Assembly (NCBI GenBank): GCA_947624305.1
Contig: CANQKC010000012.1
Coordinates: 1-64,000 of the forward strand
Length of the DNA stretch: 64,000 nucleotides
Reading direction: 5' to 3'
Source: an uncultured Monoglobus sp.
GTDB lineage: Bacteria; Bacillota; Clostridia; Monoglobales; Monoglobaceae
A model generated the notes under the pieces. It had not been told where the DNA came from, made no database searches, and was given only the letters and a program-made list of their open reading frames with translations. Made by a program: the position numbers and the translations under genes. Shown here in pieces: positions 1 through 8,509 of the stretch (the first letter of the stretch is position 1; each line of letters opens with the position of its first letter).

Positions 1-656
1 CCTACCCACATACCGAGTACCTCTTTTAATCCGTCCATACGTATACCTATCGCTATGTATACCGCTTTTTTCACGATTCTGCCTTCGCTTCTTACGTGAA
101 AGTGTATTGCGTCCATAAAGACTACTGCATAGATTTCTTCGAGCGGTCTGGATTGCCATTCCCGCACAACAGGCAGTATTTTATCCGTAATTCGACTTAT
201 GGTGCTGTCGGAACATTCGAGTCCGTATATCTCCATTATATGCGTTTCTATATCCTTAGTCGTCATGCCCTTTGCGTACATAGACAATATTTTCTCTTCA
301 ATGTCTCCTGTAAGTGTAGTCTGATTTTTCTTAACAAGCTGTGGTTCAAACTCTCCGTTGCGGTCTCGGGGAACGGCAATTTCGGTATCACCGAAGCTTG
401 TTTTTAAGGTCTTTTTCGAATGACCGTTCCGGCTGTTGTTCACTTCTTTGCTGCGATAGTCATACTTAGAGTAACCAAGCTGTTCGTCAAGCTCGGCTTC
501 GAGTCCTCCGTCTATCACTGCGCCGATCATCATTTTGTAAACGTCGTGCAGATCCTCGATCCCCTCAGCGCCCATTTCATGCACAAAATTGAGTATTTTT
601 TCTCGTCTTTCCTTCTCCGCCGCTCGCTCAGCAGCGCTCTTTTTGTAACGTGGCAT
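1..656 (-). CDS. IS256-family (mutator-type) transposase, N-terminal part
   Basis: This frame is open on the minus strand from an ATG at 654-656 to the window edge, giving about 218 residues. It is absent from the ORF track because it has no stop in view. The protein begins MPRYKKSAAERAAEKER and continues with family-typical blocks such as LDEQLGYSKYDY, NGHSKKTL and VPRDRNGEFEPQ, then the first catalytic Asp in the motif VVFMDAIHFHVR. The remaining D and E of the DDE triad lie outside the window. A strong ribosome binding site (GGAGG at 666-670) precedes the ATG. It catalyses cut-and-paste or circle-forming transposition of the element. The ORFs listed on the plus strand here are shadows. Confidence 0.93.
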   Translation of the reverse strand, partial: MPRYKKSAAERAAEKERREKILNFVHEMGAEGIEDLHDVYKMMIGAVIDGGLEAELDEQLGYSKYDYRSKEVNNSRNGHSKKTLKTSFGDTEIAVPRDRNGEFEPQLVKKNQTTLTGDIEEKILSMYAKGMTTKDIETHIMEIYGLECSDSTISRITDKILPVVREWQSRPLEEIYAVVFMDAIHFHVRSEGRIVKKAVYIAIGIRMDGLKEVLGMWV

Positions 657-744
657 AATTAAAAACCTCCAATTTGATATTTTTATTATATACCATCTTG
701 GAGGTTTAAACAACTTACTTTACACAAAATCTGGGATTGTCTCC
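1..744 (-). mobile_element. IS256-family insertion sequence, partial (cut by window start)
   Basis: The element runs off the left edge of the window. Its visible part has the start of an IS256-type transposase on the minus strand and, just upstream, a terminal inverted repeat of the IS256 kind: on the minus strand GGAGACAATCCCAGATTTTG followed by TGTAAAG. The outer end is placed at about 744, because the reading frame of the neighbouring STAND gene changes there from a native-looking sequence to translated IS end. An 8-bp target duplication would be expected to begin around 745, but the other end is not in view. The family call rests on the transposase; the exact end is inferred. Confidence 0.85.
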
Positions 745-3700
745 GAAAAAAATCAAATAATGTGCTATTCTTTAATAATACATTAGCTATTGTATGTGCT
801 GCTGCACCTCGTACACAGTTAATAGCATCGGTTTCCAAATCCAAAACTGTTTTAGATGTGATAGCATTTGATGCAGCTGCTGTATCAGGTTGCGGATCAA
901 TATGATTCTGAGCAAGATTTTTAAGCGTCTCCAGAGTAACCATACTCCAAGACGCATTTTTCTTTTTGAGAATTATCTCACAAAACTCTAATGCTCTTGA
1001 CGAATTGTTATTGTCGCAGGGATATTTTTTAAATACCTTTTCTATTAAATCTGTATCTATATCATCCAAAGTATTACTATATGATATACCTTTATAAAGA
1101 GCATCTATATACAACTCATCAACGTCAAAATCCAGTTCTAACATAAATTTAATCATTTTGATTGTATTTTTTGAAACGGTTTCATAAAAGACATTAGAAA
1201 AACTTCTAATATTATTTTCTATAATATTAGTGCCGATTTCACGCCATCCTTTGTTATTCTTAAGCTTTGTGCTTTTAAAAATGCTTTTCCAATTATTGAA
1301 TGACAGACATTTATTTGTTATTGAGGTGATTGTGCTGCCAAACTGCGGTGATGGCAAAAAATATATTGTGTTATTGTCTTTAATTTTTCTGTTCAAGACA
1401 CGCTCTAAATCTTTGACTTTATGACTTTTCCTATTTGGGGGTAAAATCGGCAGTAACTCTTTTTGCAAGTCTCCCCAGAATCTCCAGAAAACATGTATGC
1501 CGTTTTCTTTATAATAGTCAATTCTATTTTTATATATACGTAGCATACGTTCAACATTACTGTATATATTTATTTTGTATTCTAATGTATTATAGACACT
1601 GTCTGAGCAATATACTGAATACTTTCCTATGACACGTTTAGCCATTTCTAATCTGTTTTCGTTGCCGCTTGTTCCTTCTAACAAAGTCATATCAAAATCA
1701 TCGTACAAATATGTTATAATGAAATCCGCGTATTTTTCGCTTGCCGGGAAATACATAAAAGCATCTAATATAATTTCGTTATATAATATATTTCCTTGTG
1801 AAAAAAATGGTCTATATGTATTAATAAACTCGTCCGGATTATCTTTAACAAAGTTTTTATTAGCACTTTTAAGCACCTTTATGCAAGCGCGTTCTGGGCT
1901 ATCAGTATGCATATACCTATTTTCCCAATTGCTGTATTTTATATCAGTATTGCTTTTGGGAAGAAGCGGTTTAATAATTTTTATAACGTCGGAATAGTTT
2001 TTTATATTACATTCAACATAAAAATCTGTAGAACTCTTTAGCGGGTTCCAATTTTTTGACGTATATTGTTCATTCTCTACCCACAATGCTAACATACGGA
2101 CTGCTCTAAGCTCGCAAATATTTATCATTTCGCTTAAATCAAAAAAGTAATTAAATAAATTAGGATGCAGTCTATAGAAATTTATTCTCAATTCGAAGAA
2201 TTCATCACTGTCATAACAAATACTTTGATAAAAGCAGCGACTCCAATAGACAGCTTCATTCTCGTCATCGGGATTGGCAAAAATACTATTACTTATCCAA
2301 GTAATATCTTCATTTGTATATTTGCCGGAAATGCTTGCCATCAACTCAATTGCATTAAGCCTTTTTTCTCCATTCATCCACTCGTCAAATATGCTATTTT
2401 CTCTCAATATATGAATATAGTATGGATTTCCCGATACAACATTATCACATATATGGTTTTCCCATTCTTCTTTTGCAATGTATTTTAATATAAAGTCTTT
2501 AACTGAACTGGAATTTTTATCAACCGATTTTAGGAGTTCCAGAAAAATATATTTTATATTGAATCTTATGTTGTCAGCCTCTAATATTTGAATGCCTGCA
2601 TTTACAAAATCACTATAATTATCATCCATCAAGCTCTGCATAAACATCTGTACCTGATAACGCTTGCCCGGCGTTTGACTTTCAATATCACCTATAATAT
2701 TATCAATGCTATCTCCCTTGATGTATTTTAACATCATATTATTGGCCATAAAATGATCTAATATAGATTGATGAGCAAATGACAGTTTGCTACCATTCAA
2801 AATAGTGAAACCGTTAGAGTTCAAAAAATTAATACACTTTGTATCAATATCAATAATCTGGATGGGAACATATGTTCTGTTTTTATCTTGACAATAATTT
2901 ACTATTTTGTTTTTAATCTTGTTTAAAGAACCTGATTCTATGGTTAAATCAGATGCTTTTTCATTTAATTGTTTCCACCATTCATTAATAAGCTCACGCG
3001 TTGTTGTAATGGAATCATATTTTCTATCAAAATCTAACTTTTCGAAAATATAAAGATTGCTTGGTATTGTTATTATTTCACGCAGCTTTTTATTTAAGCA
3101 ATTAAATATATTTTTTCCTATAATACTCTGTATTTTTTCTTCGCTCAAGTTATTGACGCAAATTCTTTTCCAATCTATTTTATGAACATCTTTATCATCT
3201 GTCTTAAATAGACTTGCTATATTTCGGTCGTTTTCGTAATCATAACTACGACAAACCATGACAATAGAAATCTTTTCTTTTCGATCAATATTTAAACATT
3301 TTATTTCGTCAATAATTTGAAAACATACATCCAATGCATTTGTTGAATGAGCTTGGGTCCATCTAAGTGCATCTAATTGGTCTAAAATAAGAACTGCATG
3401 TTGGTTTTTAGAGGTGGAATGCAAGCAACTGGATATGGATGCAGGTAAATTCATCGAATTTGCCCATGATTCAGTAGTAGAAGTAGGTATGCGTTTATCC
3501 AGCTTTATTGCCAGATAAGGTATAGAATTTTCTTCACAGTAATCTATTATATTTTCGGCACAACCACTTTTGCCTATACCCGCTTTGCCGTGAATTATAA
3601 CGGATTTGCCTTCTAATATTGCCCGCCAACATTCAGAAGATTCATCTCGTATAATGAGTCCGTTTTCGAAATAAGAATAGTTTCTTCTAAATTCTTTATT

Positions 3701-4450
3701 TAGTCTGTTTATTGTTGGCATTATTCGTTTATCTTTGTCTAGGTTTCGATACATTATCCCCTTTTGAGTTATGAAATTATTAAGTTCTGATAGACTCAGT
3801 TCGCGTCCTAATATACTGCCGTCTAGTAAATAGTTGATAAATTCAGCGTATATTGTTTCCGGTTCACCCAAAAACAATAATCTTATATTATTTAAAATCA
3901 TATTTTTAAGCTCAGAGTTCGGAGCCTGTCGATAAGATATTCTGGATAAATAATTAATTATTTTAATTAAATCACTATCTTTTGCGTGTGGGTTTAAGCC
4001 AAAATCATTGCAAATATTTTGAAATAGCTTTTTAGTTTTTGAACCGGAAGCATTGATTTGATATTCTAAGAAATCTTTTGGGTTTATACTTGTGTTAGCT
4101 CTATAGATTAAATCTTCTAAAAGCGTAAACGCTAATGGAGACACTAAAGAAACCCTATTATTCTCATGACGTTCAAGCTGCATTTTCCATTTATTTATGA
4201 CCCCTCTTGCTTTTATTGAATTATAATCCCATTTCTCATTACTTGCGTTGCGGGCTTTGCATTGTTGACCTTCGCGTGTGCCATCTTTATTCCCAATCCA
4301 CAAATCAACTCCGCGTTCATCAGCGCCAATAGCTTCTATAGTTACATATTCAATTTTTTCAAATAAAACATCAAGTAAATTCAAAACAGTCCATTTATAT
4401 TCGAAAATATTACCTAATTTATCCGCTCGTCCACCTGTTTCAAATGCCAT
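686..4450 (-). CDS. Large nuclease-STAND NTPase, putative antiphage protein, C-terminus replaced by IS256 end
   Basis: This 1254-residue AT-rich gene has three recognisable parts. The N-terminal ~120 residues look like a PD-(D/E)XK-type nuclease (GVDLW with D49, then QQCK with Q63 and K65). A P-loop NTPase follows, with Walker A HGKAGIGKS near residue 290 and Walker B VLILDQLDAL near 355. A long helical C-terminal region completes it and probably acts as the sensor. This nuclease-STAND-sensor layout matches Avs-like and other STAND antiphage proteins; exact family membership is inferred. The last 19 residues (RRQSQILCKV...) are translated from the IS256 terminal repeat, so the native C-terminus is lost beyond about residue 1235. 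The start has a strong GAGGAGG site 7 nt before the ATG. It sits 70 bp downstream of fic and may be co-transcribed with it. Confidence 0.75.
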   Translation of the reverse strand: MAFETGGRADKLGNIFEYKWTVLNLLDVLFEKIEYVTIEAIGADERGVDLWIGNKDGTREGQQCKARNASNEKWDYNSIKARGVINKWKMQLERHENNRVSLVSPLAFTLLEDLIYRANTSINPKDFLEYQINASGSKTKKLFQNICNDFGLNPHAKDSDLIKIINYLSRISYRQAPNSELKNMILNNIRLLFLGEPETIYAEFINYLLDGSILGRELSLSELNNFITQKGIMYRNLDKDKRIMPTINRLNKEFRRNYSYFENGLIIRDESSECWRAILEGKSVIIHGKAGIGKSGCAENIIDYCEENSIPYLAIKLDKRIPTSTTESWANSMNLPASISSCLHSTSKNQHAVLILDQLDALRWTQAHSTNALDVCFQIIDEIKCLNIDRKEKISIVMVCRSYDYENDRNIASLFKTDDKDVHKIDWKRICVNNLSEEKIQSIIGKNIFNCLNKKLREIITIPSNLYIFEKLDFDRKYDSITTTRELINEWWKQLNEKASDLTIESGSLNKIKNKIVNYCQDKNRTYVPIQIIDIDTKCINFLNSNGFTILNGSKLSFAHQSILDHFMANNMMLKYIKGDSIDNIIGDIESQTPGKRYQVQMFMQSLMDDNYSDFVNAGIQILEADNIRFNIKYIFLELLKSVDKNSSSVKDFILKYIAKEEWENHICDNVVSGNPYYIHILRENSIFDEWMNGEKRLNAIELMASISGKYTNEDITWISNSIFANPDDENEAVYWSRCFYQSICYDSDEFFELRINFYRLHPNLFNYFFDLSEMINICELRAVRMLALWVENEQYTSKNWNPLKSSTDFYVECNIKNYSDVIKIIKPLLPKSNTDIKYSNWENRYMHTDSPERACIKVLKSANKNFVKDNPDEFINTYRPFFSQGNILYNEIILDAFMYFPASEKYADFIITYLYDDFDMTLLEGTSGNENRLEMAKRVIGKYSVYCSDSVYNTLEYKINIYSNVERMLRIYKNRIDYYKENGIHVFWRFWGDLQKELLPILPPNRKSHKVKDLERVLNRKIKDNNTIYFLPSPQFGSTITSITNKCLSFNNWKSIFKSTKLKNNKGWREIGTNIIENNIRSFSNVFYETVSKNTIKMIKFMLELDFDVDELYIDALYKGISYSNTLDDIDTDLIEKVFKKYPCDNNNSSRALEFCEIILKKKNASWSMVTLETLKNLAQNHIDPQPDTAAASNAITSKTVLDLETDAINCVRGAAAHTIANVLLKNSTLFDFFRRQSQILCKVSCLNLQDGI

Positions 4451-4519
4451 AGTTTATCCTCCTCTGTGTCAGAAATATTACTTAAATAAAATACATTGGA
4501 ATATCCGTTCATCTATGAA

Positions 4520-5497
4520 TTACTTTTTTCTGTATTTTTGGTTTCGGCTGTTTGGCTTATTCGGGGTAGTCATTTCTATCAAACCGGATTCAAGTGCGGG
4601 GCGCAGATAGTTTTTTCTGAATGTGGGGCGGTGGGAGAGGTTAAGGCGTTCCATCAACTGAACCGCGGACAGCTCTTCGCTGCCCAAGCAGTCGAGCAGC
4701 ACTTTAACTTGGTCGCTTACTTGGTCGTTATCTTGGTCGGTTTGGTCAAGCTCCGATAAAGCGTCGCGAATGACTTTCATCATCATTTCGACAAAGTCGG
4801 CGCAATCGGCGCTTTTGTCCGAGGCTGCCAAAGCGTCGTAGTAATCCTTTTGGCGCTCCTTGATAAGCTCCTCGATCGGAAGCCATTCAAATATCTTGTT
4901 CCACCGGCTGAGCAGCAGAGTGTGCCACATTCTGCCCATTCGGCCGTTGCCGTCGGAAAACGGATGTATAAACTCAAATTCATAATGGAATATACAGCTT
5001 TTTATCAGTATGTGTATCTCGGACTCCGCGTACCACCTAAAAAGGTCAGAAACAAGCTGCGGCACAAGGTCTGCCGGAGGCGCGGCGTGAACAAGCTTTT
5101 CGCCGTCAAAAATTCCTACTCCGCCTGTCCTGAAACAGCCGCTTTCGTTTACAAGCCCGTTCATCATTATGCCGTGCGCCTTGAGCAGATCCTCGATTTT
5201 GAAAGGATCAAATTCGCGTATTACTTCATAAGTGTCATAGGCGTTTTGAACCTCGCGGATCTCTCGAGGTTCGCCAAGAACACGCTTGCCATTTATCACG
5301 GCGGTGACCTGATCAAGCGACAGCGTGTTGTGCTCTATAGCCAATGATGAGTGGATCGTTTTTATTCTGTTGTCGCGGCGCAGTCTCGGGCTTATATTAT
5401 TCTTGTGCGTAACGCCAATTTGACCGACCAGCTCACTGATCTCTGCAAGCAGATTTATTATATTTTCATTAATGGTGAACGGAGGTTTGTATTCCAT
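4520..5497 (-). CDS. Fic-domain protein (AMP transferase type) with C-terminal winged helix
   Basis: The 325-residue protein has the full Fic active-site motif HPFSDGNGRMGR at about residue 180, whose His is the catalytic base for transferring AMP (or a related group) from a nucleotide to a protein hydroxyl. Near the N-terminus SLAIEHN resembles the inhibitory helix motif (S/T)xxxE(G/N), so this is probably a self-inhibited class II Fic protein. The C-terminal ~70 residues look like a winged-helix DNA-binding domain. I moved the start from 5560 to the ATG at 5495-5497: it has an AAGGAG site 6 nt upstream, and the longer ORF begins inside the promoter. Fic-wHTH proteins are common next to restriction systems; the target is unknown. 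Confidence 0.88.
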   Translation of the reverse strand: MEYKPPFTINENIINLLAEISELVGQIGVTHKNNISPRLRRDNRIKTIHSSLAIEHNTLSLDQVTAVINGKRVLGEPREIREVQNAYDTYEVIREFDPFKIEDLLKAHGIMMNGLVNESGCFRTGGVGIFDGEKLVHAAPPADLVPQLVSDLFRWYAESEIHILIKSCIFHYEFEFIHPFSDGNGRMGRMWHTLLLSRWNKIFEWLPIEELIKERQKDYYDALAASDKSADCADFVEMMMKVIRDALSELDQTDQDNDQVSDQVKVLLDCLGSEELSAVQLMERLNLSHRPTFRKNYLRPALESGLIEMTTPNKPNSRNQKYRKK

Positions 5498-5531
5498 TTC
5501 TCGCTCCTTAAATATTGATTTGCATGATAAT

Positions 5532-5560
5532 ATTATATCATAATCACAAAAATAAATCAA
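5532..5560 (-). promoter_or_regulatory. Sigma-A type promoter of fic
   Basis: Minus-strand TTGATT, 17 bp, TATAAT, ending 35 bp before the chosen fic start. It overlaps the first codons of the longer ORF in the track and so argues against that start. Confidence 0.7.
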
Positions 5561-5832
5561 TACCCAAGGGAAATAAACGCCGTATAGCTAAATGACACAA
5601 ATTTCTAAAAAATTCAAACAACATAGGGATATAATTCTACCATAACTCCGAATATGTTGCCCGCATATATGATCTCGCCTTTGTGGGTGTTTGGCCCACC
5701 ATTGACACATATAGACGAACTCCGATAATCGTTTTGATTATCGGAGTCCTCTTTTCTTACGTCTTTATATTAGAACCAAAGTCCGGGAAACTCAAGAATC
5801 GTAATATTATTGCTGCTCGACAATATTTCTCG
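5561..5832. other. Intergenic region between fic and hsdS, no gene seen
   Basis: About 270 bp without a credible reading frame. It contains two hairpins, GTGGG...CCCAC near 5685-5700 and the stronger one listed separately at 5720-5746, but no clear plus-strand promoter. It could hold a small RNA or be the scar of an earlier insertion; nothing stronger can be said. Confidence 0.5.
5720..5746 (+). terminator. Hairpin, terminator-like on plus strand
   Basis: CTCCGATAATC pairs perfectly with GATTATCGGAG over a 5-nt loop, followed on the plus strand by TCCTCTTTTCTT. The T-rich side is on the plus strand although both neighbouring genes are on the minus strand. Confidence 0.5.
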
Positions 5833-7086
5833 TTATAATACCTGTTTCAACAACTCTACCGCGTTCTCTTCCGAGGGGTCATTGGTTCCAAGCTCCCCGC
5901 GAAAAGCACGGGCGAGAATAGATTTTTTCATGTTTTCGATTTGATCTAAAACTGCTTCGGCAGCTTCTTTTGTTTGTTGCTCTTTTTGTATAAAGAGATC
6001 AATTGTTCTTATAATTTCATCCTGCTCATCTAAGGTCGGTAACAAAACACTTTTTTCTTTAATCATAGGAATTGTTAATTGAGGTATGCTTGAGCCGGTT
6101 CCTTCCACAGGAAAGGCATCAAAATAATATTTTAAATAAGGCCCTCTAATACATTGTTCCGGTGCTAAAACTATCAGCCTTACGACAGGATAATAGGGAT
6201 AATCTCGATATATGGAAAATCCAATAGTTCCTCTTCCCGAGACTGTTACTGAGCCTCCATCTTCTTTTGATATACCTGTATATCCAATAATACCATCATC
6301 GCTAACGCCATTAGCCACAACAGGAATTTGATGTTCTTTGTCTTTATTATCAGAAAAGTCTTGTGGTTTATCACCGCCGGCTTTCATATATTTGCAAACA
6401 CATTTTAAAGGTTTTATTTCCCAAGTATCTATTCCGAAGTTAGTTTTTTCTCTCCAATGCGCCGTCAGTTCTCCCATAAATGCCTTATGCAAAATCGCCG
6501 CTTTGCGGGATCCAAAGCCATCAACCACGGCCTGTACCTTTTCTTTCGCCTCGTCTAATTTGGCAAACAGGCTTTCTATACGGTCAACAATACGCTGTTG
6601 CTCCTTTAAGGGTATCAAAGGAACAGGATATTTTTCAAATGCCTGTACAGTAACTTGGGGTTGAGCTGTTCCCGAAATCAACGATGTAATATTAAGTGCA
6701 GAAAATAGATAATATATATATTCCATATGCACATTTTGAATCTTGCTTTTCATAATTAGAGAATTACTTGTAACATATGAATATGGAAGTGAACGGTTCA
6801 TTGTTCCGCTATAAGCACCGCGGCAGCTCATAATTGCCTGCGGTTTTTCAAACATATAAGAGCTGTAAAAACCAATTTGTCCATTTGCGCCAAAAACCGG
6901 ATAACCATCTTCTTTTAATTCTTTAGTAGAAAGGCCCTTGCCATATTCAATGTCGAAAATACAAGGCGAATATACCCAGCACCAATTCTCAGGCACGGAA
7001 TACGGTTGTTCCTCTACCGGAACAAGGGCCTGTTCCAGCCGTTCTTCTATCGTCAGTTCCTTTTCTTTTTTCTTTCCCCGTGCCAT
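5833..7086 (-). CDS. hsdS: Type I restriction-modification specificity subunit HsdS
   Basis: The 417-residue protein sets the DNA target of the type I enzyme. It has the two-fold layout of HsdS: a first target-recognition domain (about 30-160, starting ENWCWVYS), a long helical spacer (LKEQQRIVDRIESLF...), a second recognition domain (about 215-345), and a second spacer (LDEQDEIIRTIDLF...). The two spacers end in related motifs (HKAFMGELT and ARAFRGELG), as expected for repeats that hold two half-sites apart. Last gene of hsdR-hsdM-hsdS; its ATG follows the hsdM stop by one base. Recognition domains are highly variable, so the DNA target cannot be read from sequence. No second hsdS or recombinase is visible nearby. 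Confidence 0.95.
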   Translation of the reverse strand: MARGKKKEKELTIEERLEQALVPVEEQPYSVPENWCWVYSPCIFDIEYGKGLSTKELKEDGYPVFGANGQIGFYSSYMFEKPQAIMSCRGAYSGTMNRSLPYSYVTSNSLIMKSKIQNVHMEYIYYLFSALNITSLISGTAQPQVTVQAFEKYPVPLIPLKEQQRIVDRIESLFAKLDEAKEKVQAVVDGFGSRKAAILHKAFMGELTAHWREKTNFGIDTWEIKPLKCVCKYMKAGGDKPQDFSDNKDKEHQIPVVANGVSDDGIIGYTGISKEDGGSVTVSGRGTIGFSIYRDYPYYPVVRLIVLAPEQCIRGPYLKYYFDAFPVEGTGSSIPQLTIPMIKEKSVLLPTLDEQDEIIRTIDLFIQKEQQTKEAAEAVLDQIENMKKSILARAFRGELGTNDPSEENAVELLKQVL

Positions 7087-7087
7087 A

Positions 7088-8509
7088 TCACACCTCTGCG
7101 CTTTCCAGCGACTTCAATTCCTTTACAACGCTCATCAGAAGATCTACCGCTTCTTCCAATTGCGCGATGGCTTCTTCACCGCTTTCAATCGGATCGGGCA
7201 AATCTTCATAATCAACAATGGAATCATCCCGGATCAAACCCAGATCCAAGCTGTTGCCCTTTTCGGCGATCTGCTCTCTGGTAAATACGCTCCACCGCTC
7301 ATCCTGTACGGCATGGCGGTCTTTTGCTTCATAGGCCGCTTCAAACTCCGCGAAATGCTCCTTCTTCAGCGGATTGGTCTTACCAAAGGACGGCATATTT
7401 GTCCGCAAATCATAGAACCATACTTCGCGGGTGTTTTCTTTATCGGTTTTTCCTCTGGTAAAGAACAGCACATTGGTCTTTACCCCCTGTGCATAGAAAA
7501 TTCCGGTAGGCAGACGCAGAACCGTGTGCAAGTTACATTTATCCATCAGGTCAACTCGAATCCGCTCACCCTCACCGTCCGCAAACAGAACGTTATCGGG
7601 AAGCACCACGGCGGCACGGGCTTTTCCGTCCGCTTTCAAGCTGCGGTAAATGTGCTGCAAAAAGTTCAGCTGCTTATTGCTGGTGGTGAATGTAAAATCA
7701 TCACGAGTGGCACGTTCGCCGCCCTTTTTTGTACCATACGGGGGATTTGTCAGAACAACATCATAGCCCTTCATGGATTTCCCCACATTGGACAAGGTAT
7801 CACCCAAAATGATCTCTCCCTCTATATCATGGAGCATGGCGTTCATCAGCGCCAGACGATGGGTGTCATGGACAAGCTCACAGCCTGTAAACGCCTTTTC
7901 ACGTTCAAAGTCTGCCGTATCAGCGTCCAAATCAAAGAAAGAATCCGACCGGTCTGAAACATATTGATGGGCGGCGATCATAAACCCGAATGTTCCGCAG
8001 GCGGGGTCATTGCAGCGTTCACCGACTTGAGGCTTCACCAGTCTCGTCATAACATTGATCAGCACACGGGGCGTAAAATATTGACCTGCGCCGGATTTTT
8101 TCTCATTGGCATTCTTTTCCAATAACCCTTCATACAGGTTTCCAAGACCTTCTTCGCGGGCGGAATACCAATCCAAATTATCAATGTTGGTAATGATCTT
8201 TTCCAGATTTTTAGGCTCATCAATATTGGTAGCGGCCCCTTGATAGATTTCCCGCACTCTGCCTGCGCCGTTTTCGCCTAAATACTTCAATAGTTCATCA
8301 TAAAACTTTTTTAGCTTGATACCGCTTTTGGAAGCCAAAGCGTCCCAGCGGTAGGCTTCGGGGATCTGGCTCTCCGCTCCTGTTTCCTTTGCCATTTTCA
8401 AGAACAGGATATAGGTAAGTTCGGTCACATATTGGTGGTATGTAATGCCGTCATCTCTCAGGACATTACACAGGTTCCAGAGCTTTGATACGATTTCTTG
8501 TGTGGTCAT
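7088..8509 (-). CDS. hsdM: Type I restriction-modification DNA methyltransferase HsdM
   Basis: The 473-residue subunit transfers a methyl group from S-adenosylmethionine to adenine N6. An N-terminal helical HsdM domain (about 1-135) precedes the methyltransferase fold. The catalytic motif NPPYG is present (VVLTNPPYGTKKGG). The SAM-binding motif I reads DPACGTFGF, where most relatives have DP(T/A)CGTGGF, so a Phe replaces one Gly; this may still be functional. The ATG overlaps the hsdR stop by 4 nt (ATGA), which implies translational coupling. With HsdS it forms the modification enzyme; with HsdR the restriction complex. Confidence 0.95.
   Translation of the reverse strand: MTTQEIVSKLWNLCNVLRDDGITYHQYVTELTYILFLKMAKETGAESQIPEAYRWDALASKSGIKLKKFYDELLKYLGENGAGRVREIYQGAATNIDEPKNLEKIITNIDNLDWYSAREEGLGNLYEGLLEKNANEKKSGAGQYFTPRVLINVMTRLVKPQVGERCNDPACGTFGFMIAAHQYVSDRSDSFFDLDADTADFEREKAFTGCELVHDTHRLALMNAMLHDIEGEIILGDTLSNVGKSMKGYDVVLTNPPYGTKKGGERATRDDFTFTTSNKQLNFLQHIYRSLKADGKARAAVVLPDNVLFADGEGERIRVDLMDKCNLHTVLRLPTGIFYAQGVKTNVLFFTRGKTDKENTREVWFYDLRTNMPSFGKTNPLKKEHFAEFEAAYEAKDRHAVQDERWSVFTREQIAEKGNSLDLGLIRDDSIVDYEDLPDPIESGEEAIAQLEEAVDLLMSVVKELKSLESAEV

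Noticed and set aside
96-662. Two plus-strand ORFs at the left edge
   Set aside because: They are antisense to the IS256 transposase frame, which is clear on the minus strand.
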